NCBI GenBank assembly: GCA_008931825.1
Contig: QXVZ01026964.1
Coordinates: 6,020 to 46,290, forward strand
Source of the DNA: Phallusia fumigata
Lineage: Eukaryota > Chordata > Ascidiacea > Phlebobranchia > Ascidiidae
Direction: 5' to 3'
DNA: 40,271 nucleotides
The notes beneath the pieces were generated by a model. It made no database searches. It saw only the letters and a program-made list of their open reading frames with translations, and was not told the origin of the DNA. The position numbers and the translations under genes are program-made. This document shows, piece after piece, positions 24,853 to 37,367 of this stretch (its first letter is position 1; each line of letters starts with the position of its first letter).

Positions 24853-25900
24853 GTAAAACTGAACGAAATACGGAATTAGATGTTGTAAACATCCAACGCT
24901 AGCAGTTGACTTGGCGCTGTGACAAGCGAAATGTTATACCTTAGGTTGAAAATTTTGAAACGTGTATGATACTATGAATTTGTTTGGTCGAAGGTGAGTT
25001 TTGCCAGAATACGATTCATGTATAATTTTCGAAAAAGTCAGTGAATGAGGAAGGCATAAAGAGAGATTGACAGATACAACGGCGCATATCGGCTGTTTCG
25101 AAGTCAGTACCATGCGTCGCGAAGCAACCCCAATACAAAATGGCGTCAAATGCTCAGCTGGAGATCCAAAAAAACAAAACGCAGACATAAAAATTTGAAA
25201 CCATTCAAACTTTTGTGACAAAATGACACTCAACAAAGTTTATGAAAAAACACTTCACATTCTGTAAAAAAATGGTAGTATTTTATCGCAACCTTTTGGT
25301 GAACCGACTGATTTTTGACTTACAAAACCTAGCAGCCTGAGATTTAGTAGCACAACTGTTCTATACAATTTACATTTGGATGCGAAAGTTNGTAAAACTG
25401 AACGGAATACGGAATTAGATGTTGTAAACATCCAACGCTAGCACTGGAGTAGGCGCTGTGACAAGCGAAATGTTATACCTGAAAATTTTGAAACGTGTAT
25501 GATACTATGAATTTGTTTGGTCGAAGGTGAGTTTTGCCAGAATACGATTCATGTATAATTTTCCAAAAAGTCAGTAGATGAGGAAGGCATAAAGAGAGAT
25601 TGACAGATACAACGGCGCATATCGGCTGTTTCGAAGTCAGTACCATGCCTCGCGAAGCAACCCCAATACAAAATGGCGTCAAAATGCTCAGTTGGAGATC
25701 CAAAAAAACAAATCGCAGACAAAATTTTTGTGACAAAAATGACACTCAACAAAGTTTATGAAAGAACGCTTCACATTCTGTAAAAAATGGTGGCATTTTA
25801 TCGCAACCTTTTGGTGAACCGACCAATTTTTGACTCACAAAACCTAGCACCCTGAGATTTAGAACCTATTCTATACAATTTACATTTGGATGCGAAAGTT
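24853..25900. repeat. Roughly 0.5-kb block present twice across an N
   Basis: The segments 24853-25390 and 25392-25900 are copies separated only by the N at 25391. They differ by scattered substitutions and several short indels, giving lengths of 538 and 509. Both carry the same minus-strand open frame of unknown nature (24934-25236 and 25473-25745). The first copy ends and the second begins exactly at the N, indicating allelic contig ends. Confidence 0.92.
25391..25391. other. Assembly join (single N)
   Basis: Contig boundary flanked by the two divergent copies of the same sequence. The true sequence should contain one copy. Confidence 0.92.
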
Positions 25901-26073
25901 GTCTCACGATAAGTCGCTTTGTTAACCATTGGTTCATTTTCCAGGGGTAGTTAGTGTTCGTCGATTCGGGGAATTCAACATACAAGTAACATTAACACTA
26001 ATTAATAGCATTCAAACAAAGAAAAAAATTCACAGACCAATAGCATCCCTATCAGCACTCAACCTTATATTTA

Positions 26074-29000
26074 CTATACCTTGTTATAACAAAGGACGCC
26101 TCCAATGGCGATAAACATTCCGAGTACGTTGGTAACTGTGACCGGATTTCGAAGTGCCATAAGTGAAACTGAAATTACGACGATTCGCTTGGTGGCGTTG
26201 GCAACGGAGTACGACAATGGCGATATCTACAAAAATTACAAATTATAATTTATTTATGTTGAGACGTTGGACTTCTGGAACACGAGTATCTTTTTTATTG
26301 GTTATGAATTAGCTCACTTGATAAAAGAGCATAAATTATTACTTTGTGATAATACCAAGCTCAAACAAACAGCAGAAAAAGTAGTACGGGTTTACGCAAA
26401 TGCGTTTAAATGAGTAAGAAGGGCAACCCTTCAACGAGAAGACCTCCGGTGACGTCTAAATATTTTGCTGATTTGACAAGTTATGGTATCGTACAAGTCC
26501 ACTATCACCAAATCAAAAAACTTACCAAAGAAATTACAGTAAACGCGACCATACTCTGTGCAAAGTTGCAGAAAGCGTCGATGAAAATCAGTAGTCCAAC
26601 CCATAGGGGGAAGATCATCTGCAACGAAAGGACAAACACGTGATACCGGTTCCAATCAAGTCACTCTTCGTGTTTACGGCAAAGTTCGGTCGTCAAAAAC
26701 TCGACGCATCAATCAACGTCAATACTCAATACTCTTTCTGCACTGCCACAAATGGACTTGGATGGGAATGTGGCGGTAAAGAAAACGTTTCGCCTATAGG
26801 TTTCAAGAAATCTACCTCGGAGATCGTTATCTTGGTATAGATGTCAAGGTCGTCTTTGCACGACTTCACATTTACCGAAGGACTGGAAAAACACTTCGGG
26901 TAATATTGAAATTATATGCACCACCGCGCATTGTTTTTATTTGGTAAAATAAAATCGCCTTTTTTGTAGAGTAATTTGGATCGCGGAATTCTTGAAATTA
27001 GCTGCAACTCAATAAAGCAGAGACGAAAATTTGTTTTTAATCAAAAATGCTGTATAACTCTTTAGGGCCATCTAGTGGAAAGCACCAACGCCTAACAAAG
27101 TTGCTGTTAACGCATTGTGGCACAGTCCGGACTATTAGTAGAATTCCAACATATTTAAAAATGTTAGTGTAACGCTTAAAGAAATTGCTGTCACGTTCGC
27201 TTATATATGATATAAGGGAGGAAGTGGCACAATAATATAATGTTGCGGTTTGCAAACCCACAACAAACAAAAACTTTTCTTTGCCTGACAAACCTTAGGA
27301 AGTCACTAAAAATCTTAGTCCAGATCATTTAAGTTTCGAATGTATTAAAATGGAATGTTTTTTGTGGTGCACTAAACAAGTTTCCTTTAGGACCAGCGCA
27401 AATTACAACTTTGTCAACTATTGTTACCTTTTCATTATCTGTTTTACTTGAATGTTGCAACCACCTTGAGCAATCAACAATTAACCACATAGGCACTGTA
27501 ATAAGAAAGGAAATCATGCCAAGAACATGTAAGAGATGAAGATGATGAATTTGTGTGTCCTTCATCACCTACATATAGTGATATTTAAGTTGTGAAATTG
27601 TCTTGGTGTGAAATCAAAGTAAACAGCATGAACTTTAAAAAAAAACTACAAACACATTACCAACACTTTAGGGTGGGCCCAGAAAGTTTTGGGTGGACCA
27701 TTTCTAACCACTAAAATCTATTTAGGTAAAGCAAAAACAATGCAATAAACCACCTGGGAGGCAAAAAAGACAATGTAAATATATTAACTAACATGTTTTT
27801 CGCACATTAAAGTGTTCATGGAAACATCAACGAGGCTTTTCTACAAGCAAAAAGGAACAAAACTTATCAACGAACCTTCTTTGAATAAATATTTTGCAAG
27901 GAAAAATTAACTGTTGCAAATAATGCACTCAATAATCCAAGGACGTTGAAAGACAATTCAGTCACAGTTGCTACAGCGATTCCAAGCACAATTGGAACAA
28001 GCGAAAAATAGACCTGGAGAAAATTAAACCTAAGTTGTAGATTATTTTGCAAATGTTCAAACTAAAACACTGTTTTTACCATTGTAAATATACCAATAAG
28101 TAATATATCCGCTTATTTTGTCCTAATACTTACCAACCATGTCTGCCTTTGACCAAACAATAATCGAGTCAAAATAACTGTGAATATTGGCATTGATGCT
28201 TTTACTGTAAAAACACAACAAGTGTTAAAACATGTTAAAGTTACTCTAATGCCAATCACCAAACAGTGGTTAACTGATATTGACCTGTATGTGAATATGA
28301 AAGAGGCACTTTATAAATACTGAATTGGGAAGATATTGATGCAAGAAATTTTCCAAATGCCAAAGGAAGAATAACAGTCAGGTAGTATCGATTGGATAAT
28401 GGTACCCTTGGAGGGATCTGTGTACAAATGTCAAAATATAGATTAAATTAACAAATTAATGATGTTTGATAAGTTATTATTTCATCACCTTCCATAATTT
28501 TAGGATTGGTCCAAGGAAAATAATTACTGCAGCAGCATGTGACATTGAAAGGGTAGCTGGGTAGGGAAAATCATTAAGGACAATCTTCCCAACAACATTT
28601 CCTGTTGTGCTTAATGTGTACCTGTAAAAAAAGAAGTTTTAGTAAAAAACAACACAGCATATTAAAAATAAATTAGTGGGTCAATGCCCCAACATTTAAT
28701 AATACTGATATATGAATTATTCATAACCACCATTGTTTCCCTTATCTAAAAAAAGAAAAATGGTTTACCAAGCAAGGCATAAAATAAAAATTCTTCCTGC
28801 ATCTTTGATCATCTTTTTCTTTCTGGCACTTTTGTTTATGCTGGGGCTGTTTGGCACACTGACATGAATGGGTAGGTGACCGTTCATCATCTTATCTACA
28901 CATACAGAGTGTAATACAGAAAAAAATGATGGAAGATAAAAAATCACTTACATTCCATGATAAAATGCCTTGTTAAACTGATGCAGTCCTGTGTTACCAG

Positions 29001-29552
29001 ATCAAAAAGAGACAAAATTGATACAAATAGGAACTATGCAGTGATTTTACAAATTAACTGATTATTCATAATTATGTAGATTCGTTACTTCTGATAAAAC
29101 AAATAAAGCATAAACAACTAAAGGATTAAAGTGACAACAAATTAACAGCAATTTAGGTTTGATTTTACCCAAAGTTGAACTGGTAAGTACACAAATAAAT
29201 ATGTGTTAAACATACATGTATATATTAAGTACACAAGTTTATCTGACATTAAACATTATACGATTTAAATGTAGTTTTCTTTCTGATCAGGATACACGCA
29301 TTTGTGGCAAATAAAGCATTGCGTTCCTTTAAATTTAACTAAGCAGTAAAATATTAAAACATCCATTTCTATATGGCTAGCGAAACATTTCAATTAAAAC
29401 ATAAAACCCATTTTTAACATTAATTTCTCATCAACTAAAAAATTCAATTTTAGATTCAGTTCTCTTCATACACGCAATCAGCTGTTTTTCGTGTTACTTT
29501 TACTGAACCAGTACAAGAAAATAAAAGCCCAGACGACCACGTCACAGCGCAT
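26074..29552 (-). CDS. SLC35E1: SLC35E1-like DMT/TPT-family transporter, eight exons
   Basis: The exons are 29509-29552, 28489-28621, 28285-28417, 28134-28204, 27876-28013, 27428-27568, 26526-26618 and 26080-26226. All phases agree (900 nt, 300 codons). Motifs shared with human SLC35E1 include GNVV-K near residue 22, [53 protein letters not shown] near 257 and RNPVT-TNVLG. This orphan member of the triose-phosphate/nucleotide-sugar transporter family is expected in Golgi-type membranes with about ten helices; its substrate is not established. The last exon runs into AAG-GTA-TAG, which can be read as one more Val and a stop (26074-26076) or as a GTATAG donor to an unseen exon. Human SLC35E1 has a longer N-terminus and a hydrophilic tail. 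The first donor (GTTCAG) is weak. Confidence 0.9.
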
Positions 29553-29603
29553 TTTCTTGAGGATAAGCAAGATAAATAAAAAGTAGTGATTTAGAGTATC
29601 TAC
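29553..29603 (-). promoter_or_regulatory. SLC35E1 short leader with upstream acceptor
   Basis: The tract CCTGTTTTTTCAG on the minus strand ends at 29604, 51 nt before the SLC35E1 ATG. It is a strong 3' splice site for a 5'-UTR intron or for spliced-leader addition. Confidence 0.5.
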
Positions 29604-29875
29604 CTGAAAAAACAGGTTGACAAACAAACATTCTGTAGTTTGGAGATAAAAATTTCTCATTGTTGATGCAATCGCGATTAACCATTCCACCACACTCATC
29701 ATGCAATTACAAACTTAAATGGTCTGACCATAGACAACTTACCATGGTGATTAAGCACTGCACTTAACGACAAAAACTAAGAGATCCCCTCAACTTGACC
29801 CAGAAATGAACTCATATATGAAATGGTAAATCACTTGGCGTGTCTTGAATAATCTCCTCTGCCAAGGGTTGCCGT

Positions 29876-29989
29876 ACCCTGGTTGACTATTTGATGACCG
29901 CACAGAAGCAACATTACGTGTCTTTCGTTAAAATGCCACAGTTGGCAGTGAACTACCGGGTTGCCCAAAATAACTGTAGAATAGTACAT
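29876..29989. repeat. 114-bp contig-end overlap, copy 1
   Basis: The last 114 bases of this contig are repeated, with no difference I can see, at 37740-37853, the first 114 bases of another contig. An exact match of one contig's end with another's beginning is the expected sign that those two contigs adjoin. Confidence 0.93.
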
Positions 29990-29990
29990 N
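29990..29990. other. Assembly join (single N), probably wrong neighbour
   Basis: This N separates the SLC35E1 contig from the connexin/NHP2 contig. Unlike the other joins, the right-hand side shares no sequence with the left. The true continuation appears to be at 37854. Confidence 0.85.
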
Positions 29991-30539
29991 ATTTTGTAAC
30001 AAAAACATACCAAATGCTTTTCAAGAAAGTTAACTAAATGTGTTTCAGGCAGTAAAGAATTTTAGTCGGGCGCTTCACTTAAATCCTTGGAATCATACCT
30101 TAAGAACGGTTGATCTGGCAGTAGCTGTTGAAAGATGGAACAACTTGAAAGAGTGAAGAGCAAAAATTCAAATGGTAAGTGCTCATAAACCAAATGTGTT
30201 CTGGATTTGAAACAACTATTCTAGAATATCCACCTTGTCTGCTTCATCTACATAAATCCTAACCTGAGTAGGGCTAAGCTTACAAGTTCTAAAAATCAAA
30301 AGCTTTTATTTTTTGGTAAGTAATGGTGTCGTAACTCAATATCATATGGTGCACTGAGTATTTTGTTCGATGTAGGCCAAAAACTCACAATTTAATTATA
30401 TGCCTATTGCTTGCAGTTTACAGTAAAAAAGTGTATCAACAATTAAATTCAGCCCAAAAAGCGGAAGCAACAATTACAAAATGACAATCTAAGCAAAAAA
30501 GATTTGTTCGAATGCTCTTTATTTCAGCAACTGATGAAT
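29991..30539. other. Connexin 3' flank
   Basis: AT-rich, with no gene. On the connexin strand an AATAAA poly(A) signal (plus-strand TTTATT at 30518-30523) lies 17 nt after the stop, and another lies at 30305-30310. The 3' UTR may be very short. Confidence 0.5.
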
Positions 30540-33500
30540 TTAGTATCTATACTTTTTTCTCATTCGGTTTCTATTGGATGGCATGTGTTGCCTTGTGACA
30601 AGTGTTGGTATACCAGCAACATCAGGGTAACCCTGGGGTGACATCTCATAAACCCCATCAAAACCCGACCAGTAACGCACTCCCCCAGCAGCTCCATCAA
30701 ACATAGGGCCTCCTTCCTCTCCAAACACCTCCCGTGTGACATCATATTTTCGGTTTTTCCATGCCTTTGGCAAGTTGCCAGCGAGAGTGTATAGCTCCAT
30801 TACACTGAGAATTATCATTACGCAACCAGTGCAGTAGAAGATGCAAATCATAATTGTCTTTTCCTTTGGCCTGCAAACAACCTGAGGTTATACCAATAAT
30901 CCAGACTCATTTGTGTGCTCAACAGAGACATCAGTGTTTGTTGTTGTTCGAGCAACGCCTGGCACCAGTCAAGCCCTACCTTGTTTTTAACACTTGCATA
31001 GTTTGTAGGGCAACAACATTTGTTGTGGATTATCAACCTTACAAAACTTATAACATCCGCCTACGACATTTTTTCGAAATTTTCAGTTGGTTTTAATTGT
31101 TTAAACGGGCGGCACTTCGTAACGCTGCTTTAAAGAGCCTTGTTAATGATTCACCTGTCGATGAAGCAATCCACCACGTTTGGGCACGGCCAATGTTGAC
31201 AACGCCATAGCTCCGGCACAACGAACTTAAATGTGTACACGAAGTATTGTCCCACCATAAATCCAATCTCGACCAGCATTCGCAGAAGCACCTAGTCAAT
31301 TAATCAGTTTTGATCGGACTGTTTTCTAAAGTCAAAGCGAAAAACGTATCAGCTGTTTCGAGCGCTTTCAACGAATCACCAGTCACCACATACAATTTTA
31401 AATTTTAAAGTTATTGTTTACCATTCAACACAAGCGTGCCTGCATTTAGATCTTCGAAAGTCTGTTTGTTTTGGTTTACTGTAAAAACAAAACGGAGTAT
31501 CGATGTCTTTGCGGGCGCTCCTGGCATAATACGATGTTTTGTTTAACCGAGTAGCGTCTAAATTTCTTACCATAAAAAAATAGGCAACGTAAAGTTTGGA
31601 TGGCTGTTCTCCGTCCAGTTTGGTGGCAACAACTTCTGGGTCTTTCTTCGCATCTTTCTTTTCCTCGTCTACACAAACATGTTCTTCAAAAATTACTTTC
31701 ATATAATATGTGTTATTTTCAATGACACTCATTATGTCTATGTATACATGTAATATAATAAACATGTTTAACATAAGAAGTGAGCTGTGTAGAAGATTTA
31801 GCATCGTTTAAGTGTTCATTTTATATTAAGAAACCTGGCGGTACATCGTCAAGCACTCAAGAGGTTTGCAATATTTAATTGCTGACGTACTGAAAGGGTT
31901 GCCCCTGTTTACTCTGTTCAATATGATTTTACCTTTTTCCGGCTTTTCATCTTTTGCTACGTCATCTCCACTCTTCAGTCTCTTCAACTTTTCCTTCAGT
32001 GTTTTCTCCTATCAGTATAACCAAGGTCATTGTGACGTCTTATCATTGACATTTCGCCACAGAGGATGATGGCCTTGTTGCGTTACAATGCCGCGAGTTT
32101 ACGAACTGTGCAATCATGACTAATGCGTTGTGCGAACCAGGTTTCGCAACAGTTTGAAACACCGCATGCTCTTGTTGACTTTTACGGAAAATTTATGTGC
32201 TGCGGAAAGTGTTCGACTTTAAATTTCCTAATTTTTTCACCTTATACGCAGAAGGCCATGTTTTAACAATACACAAAACTGCGCATTAAGTTGAATTCAA
32301 AAGTGAAGTAATTAGCTACGAAAGAAAGTAATTAAATAGTTCAAGGGTTGAAGTGCCTTCGTTATTCTTCAAACACTCTTCCTTAATATCACTTTCACAA
32401 GTTCAACCTAGAGTGTTATGGAAGGGCGTGGTATTTTCCCGACGTTGGTTGTTTGACACTTAGGTTGTTGACCAAACAGTCTCATCACGTAGGCAACTCG
32501 TAATACAGACACACTTACCTCTTTGGCCTCCCATTCGCGTTTACGCTTGATGGCTTTGGTGATCAGTGCCAGTTTGTGCGTTGTGTAGATGTTAAAAATA
32601 ATTGACATCAAAGACACCCCGAGAATTTGAAAGAACCAGTAGCGAACCTGCAAATTTGTCCAAAACGTATTTGCTATGGCATGATAGTATATGTATGGTG
32701 GGTAAAACTTCAAGACAATGTTACATTGCTATCAACAAATTTCAAATCTAGCACTTCAAAGTCAAAACGAATTTCTTGCTTCTGATAACGAACGTAAACA
32801 GCATACGACAGCTTTTGTGGTTGGGGCAATAACGCAACTCACAACACGTGTTAGTAGTTACAATTTACAGACGCTAGGCATAAGATGGAATTTGGCGAAT
32901 ATTTAAGTAGCACGTAAATTTACACCAAAATCACGAAACAAAGTGTTTTCCACGTGCAAATAAACTATATAAAGGTTTCATTGCGTGTAGGTTACCGGTA
33001 CAATCGGAGTAAATTCGTTAAGACAGACGTTGTTGCAACCAGGTGACAATGTGTTGCACACGAATTTCCCGTCCCCAAATGAGTTTTCTAAAAATAACCA
33101 ATGCTTTATTTTTGCTTTTTGGGCTAGAAACCTATTCCGCTTAAGGTTAATACTATATTACATTGTTTGCCAAACGACTTTTTAAAACTTTAGACAGAAA
33201 AAAGGACACTGCAAATATGTTAGTTTTTATTCATACCAACTTAAAACTAAAAATATTCTTTTAAGAATGAGCTTAATTGAGTTACCAACTCTGAATGTTA
33301 TTAACCCACTCTCGACCAGAGGTTCACATTGCTCCTGTACTGGTTTAAATTATACCTGTTTTAGATTGTTTATCAGCTATTTGCAACTTTTAGGACACGC
33401 CTTTTCCCATACCCCAAACCCACTTTGATCGTGTATATAACAAGCCTTGGGTGTGGTTTAGATTTAAATTACAGTAAAATTCCGTTTTGTAATGTAGGCA

Positions 33501-33641
33501 ACAGTTGTACATTCACTTACTTGCGATGGATACAACCAAAAGAAATCTCAACAGGAGAAATGAATTGATCCAGAACTTTCCGATAAGCGACGAATGAACT
33601 CCGACTCCCTCCACAAGTTTCTGAACAGTATTCCAACCCAT
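30540..33641 (-). CDS. Connexin, gap-junction channel subunit, seven exons, complete
   Basis: The exons are 33521-33641, 32996-33087, 32519-32647, 31933-32008, 31571-31668, 31155-31291 and 30540-30870 (984 nt, 327 residues). Every junction keeps the frame. Connexin hallmarks are all present. The N-terminus is MGW--VQKLVEGV-VHS--IGK. Helix 1 spans about residues 23-40. Loop 1 has the C-x6-C-x3-C pattern at Cys51, 58 and 62. Helix 2 begins VRYWFFQ. The cytoplasmic loop is Lys/Glu-rich (about 105-160). Helix 3 contains EIGFMVGQYFVY. Loop 2 has C-x4-C-x5-C at Cys203, 208 and 214 within CPNVVDCF. Helix 4 follows PKEKTI. Six such subunits form a hemichannel in the plasma membrane. Vertebrate connexins usually have a single coding exon, so this split structure fits a tunicate. 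I cannot name the orthologue. The 76-nt fourth exon encodes only loop residues. Confidence 0.95.
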
Positions 33642-35119
33642 GGCGACAGTTGCTTAACCATTAATGCAACAGAAATCCTCTTTGATTTTCCTTAATCTGA
33701 ACAAACTGTACTCACAGGGTTAAGTGAGCAACGAATGAACGACCTTCCCGCACGAGACAGACAACGGTTCTGTGTCTAGCACGCACCTTTGCCGCCCATG
33801 TTTGCTTGTGTTAGTCCAAATAATATTTGACAAGAATCAAATATTGACCCTCCGTCTTATGTATCTAGTGACCGTTATGTATTACGGACACGCCTATCCC
33901 CTTATCAAACTATTCCTATGTAATCAGCTCGCAGCGACTTTATCTCAGGCGCGAGAAATTCATACCTTCTTTACCTGCAGTAATGCTTTTCACTTCGCTT
34001 TTCTCACTGTTTAAACTATTCACTTTTATATGACATTTTCCTGCACCGGGCAAAGCTCATTTTGCAGAGCTTGTGTATCTCAAATCAAGGAATAAGGCAG
34101 CTTCTTTGTGTGGCCTGGCGTTTACCCTTCACGATCGTCGTTATAACAAGAGCGCGGCCCGTATTTTATCCGTTTGTAAAATATTAACTTGTCGAGTATG
34201 TCTCCGCAAAGTCAAGCTTGTGCATCTGGATGTTTTGTTTTGTGGTTCTGCTCGGTCCCTTGTATGCTTAAAAAAGTGGTTTCGAATGTGCCACCACGCA
34301 CATTTTACTCCACTTTTAACATGAAAAGTTAACAATGAATTCGTCTGTGGTGTGCGTGTGTACATATATCAGGCATAATGGTAAAACACAACGCCATTTC
34401 GTCCACTAACGATAAAAAACTATACAACATCAAAATGGGTCTGCATTTACATTTCCATCTCTTTCCGCTAAATATCCGTATTAGTCGTCCACTTTTTTGA
34501 AAAACTGAGACATATTTCATGTTTTTATCAAAACGACTTTCTACTTCCGTTAGGGCTACCTGTTCCAGCTCGAATTTCCATGATTAATTGCGTTTTACCG
34601 GCTGTATGTAAGGTAAAACTACAATACAAAAACAATGGTCTAAAAATACTTGTGGTTGGAATTGGTGTTTAGCGTGGTGTTGGCAATTTTCGTGCTCCGT
34701 CCTGCGTTATTCGTAGTACGTTGTACCAAGCGAACTTCTAGATATGGTGTGGCCAACAGGGCGAGGCTTTTTTCGTAAACCTTTATCGTCTGTGTTAGTT
34801 CTTCTTAATCAGATAAATGGTTCACCTAAGGTTGGATGACATTTTTACAAAGGTGAGCTAATAAACGGGGGCGAATGATATTTTTTGTTTCCTATGGTGC
34901 TCGGTATTTTATTTTTCTAAACAACACCGATTAGAGTAAAATGTTTGCCTACACTAATACAGTAGAATGTGCTGATAATCCAAACGTATTACGTATTTTT
35001 ATTGACAAAATTTGTTTTATGGCTTGCCAATGACGGGTGATATTTTACGTTGCGCTGAATATATTTTGTACACGGGTGAATGAAATTTAGTTTGGTGTGT
35101 TCTACAAGGATGACAGTGC

Positions 35120-35172
35120 GGTACGGTTCGTGTTGATTTGTACGTACCTCGTTGCGAAGGGCGTACCGTACC
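35120..35172. repeat. Short inverted repeat
   Basis: GGTACGGT at 35120-35127 pairs with ACCGTACC at 35165-35172 across a 37-nt loop that itself contains GTACGTAC. Eight perfect pairs. The role is unknown; it could be a protein-binding palindrome or chance. Confidence 0.5.
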
Positions 35173-35561
35173 TTTTAATGATATTTGCTGCGTATCGTGG
35201 GGCACTACAGTCTTTGGTGGTCCACATAGAATTTTAATGATTCCACTCTGTTTTACGAATTTAAAGTTTTACCCTGACTCCGAATGCATACGGCTTTGCT
35301 TGCGAGAAAAAATGCGGTCCACGTTTAACGTCCCCTTCAGTCGGGTTCTCTCATACTGCGCCAAACTCACACTCCCATAAAGCTTAATAATGACAGTGCA
35401 GCTGCAGAGCGTTCAACCTCGATTCACCAGTTTTGCCCTTAACCTTAACGTTGCGCAGCTATTTCCGGCGTGGCTATTGTGACGCTATGTTTTCTTTCAC
35501 CAAGCGAAATATACTCAACTTAACTCATTGCCAGACAATGAAAAAAGATCCATGGGTGAAA

Positions 35562-35578
35562 GGGGTTGAGAACCACTG
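35562..35578 (-). mobile_element. hAT-like terminal inverted repeat motif
   Basis: On the minus strand this reads CAGTGGTTCTCAACCCC, a form typical of hAT-family transposon ends. The matching other end was not found nearby, so it may be a solitary remnant. Confidence 0.35.
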
Positions 35579-35752
35579 GTTTAAACCCACTGACCCAGAA
35601 AATAAACTCACTGTCCCCTGAAATGTTACGTCAAAGTCTTTTAAATATTGTGCCGCCAAAGGCTGGAATAAAAGTTCACCACGTGCGAACCCAAAATATT
35701 GCTTGTTTGGAAATTTCTTAGAGAAAACAGAATCTTGCAAACTGAACAAAAC

Positions 35753-37367
35753 ATGACGAAGTCCAAGGACGAGTCCATTGCCGATCAGTCTACAATCGAA
35801 GATGAAGCTGGGGGAAAGACATACAAGGAGCTCTTGCAGTTTCTAAACCCCATTGCAAAACCCTTGGCTTCAAAGAAAACTACTAAAAGGATTTACCGTT
35901 GTGTTAAAAAGGCATCTAAGCAGAAGACACTTAGACGTGGTGTGAAAGAGGTTAGTTATTATAGGTCCCATAATTCACTTCAAGAAACGCATTTTGTTTT
36001 TACTTTTTATGTCTCCTTTTACTGCTAAAAGGGACATATATTGTTCCTACTCTGTCTTTTTTCCCCTGCAGGCTGTCAGTGCCCTTTTGACATAAAATGC
36101 TGGACAAATTGGGTTAAACCTTCGCAGTAGGTAGATATGGTCTGGCGGTGTCACTTGTTTTGATTCATCCCATAGCCCCAATGGTTACCATACGAGCTCT
36201 AAAAGAGTAAAACTTTTTTGACTCTTATGCACACCATCAATGAATAGTTCAATATGGACTATATACACAAAACGTTGATAGTACAGTCATGTATCAACAT
36301 GTCAAGCAATAAACAGGCCACTTGTCTCACTTTGGTGAGAAAGGGATAGGGGCTTATTTAACTTTAAGAAGTGCCTCATGGCTTCAAATAGATCTCATGT
36401 AAATTTCAATTGATTTTCCCCTTCAATGCCTAAACAAAATCAGGCATGTGGTTGCTGTAATTGTATACGATGGTTGTCACCAGTGAGGCAACTCCTTCTT
36501 TCTGCAATGGTGCGACCAAATAAATTGAGTTGCACAACCAATGGATCGCTGCCACTGCAGAAAATCAAACATGTTGTGATACTTCCATTACTTGTAGTGG
36601 TATATTTATTATCTCGTAATGTGTGAGTGACTAATGGAAACGGACAAAGTTTTATTGGCGTTGTTGCATCTTTTAATGCCACTTGTATCAACAAAAAATG
36701 CAGACAAATCATGTAGGCATGCTCTCAGGCTGTTTTGGGTAAAAAATATTGGTTCCATTTACTTGAGACGTACAGAAATTTGCAGATTTGAATACTTTGG
36801 ATATTCTAAACCTTTCATTGTTGTGTAACAATGGTTGTGTTTGACCCTTTTGTCCCCTGAAAAAGAATTTTATAGATTGGGACCTAGTAGTGTGTCAGCT
36901 GTTTTCTATGGTAAATGGTTCAAATACATATTCTTAAATGAAGTCAAACAAAGTGTGTGAAATTAATTAGAAATACCTGCTACCGTTGTGTACATACAGA
37001 AGAATGCATGTCTAATGTTGGACTATCAAGTTGTTGCAGCTACATGCAGCTGGTATTTGCCTTATTCAGGTCAATTGTCAATAACTATAGGCATATTCTG
37101 GGTTTCCGCTACAGTTGCTGACATACAAGGTGTTTACATAGGTGATCTTAGGACCTCATTTTCATTTAGCTACAGTTTTTTCTGAATTTTACAAATGTTA
37201 ATTTAATTCCAAAATTAATGTATTTTTAGGTTCAAAAGTATTTGAAAAAAGGAGAAAAGGGCTTTGTGGTTTTTGCTGGTGATACCAGACCCATTGAAGT
37301 GATGTGTCATATTCCTATAATGTGTGAAGATGCCGATGTGCCTTACTGTTACATTCCAGCAAAACAA
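35753..37367 (+). CDS. NHP2: NHP2, H/ACA snoRNP core protein, 5' two exons only
   Basis: The exons are 35753-35950 (66 codons) and 37230-37367 (46 codons), both phase 0, with donors GTTAGT and GTAAAA and acceptor TATTTTTAG. The sequence follows human NHP2 closely: [25 protein letters not shown], then [35 protein letters not shown]. It belongs to the L7Ae/L30e-like RNA-binding family. It acts in the nucleolus with dyskerin, NOP10 and GAR1 in rRNA pseudouridylation and in telomerase RNP. Human NHP2 has 153 residues; about 40 C-terminal residues are missing here. No exon encoding them is seen before the contig ends at 37738, nor after it. The gene is cut by the assembly rather than mutated. Confidence 0.93.
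35951..37229 (+). other. NHP2: NHP2 intron 1 (1.28 kb)
   Basis: A large intron with several short frames and no recognisable exon. Introns of ribosome-biogenesis genes often carry snoRNAs. I could not identify a box C/D or H/ACA RNA by eye, though one is not excluded. Confidence 0.7.

Larger units (their letters stand above)
33642..35730. other. Head-to-head intergenic region, connexin and NHP2
   Basis: These 2.1 kb separate two divergent genes and should hold both promoters. There are short frames only. An inverted repeat lies at 35120-35172 and a hAT-like terminal motif at 35562-35578. An AG (GAAAACAG) at 35730 lies 22 nt before the NHP2 ATG. Confidence 0.5.
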
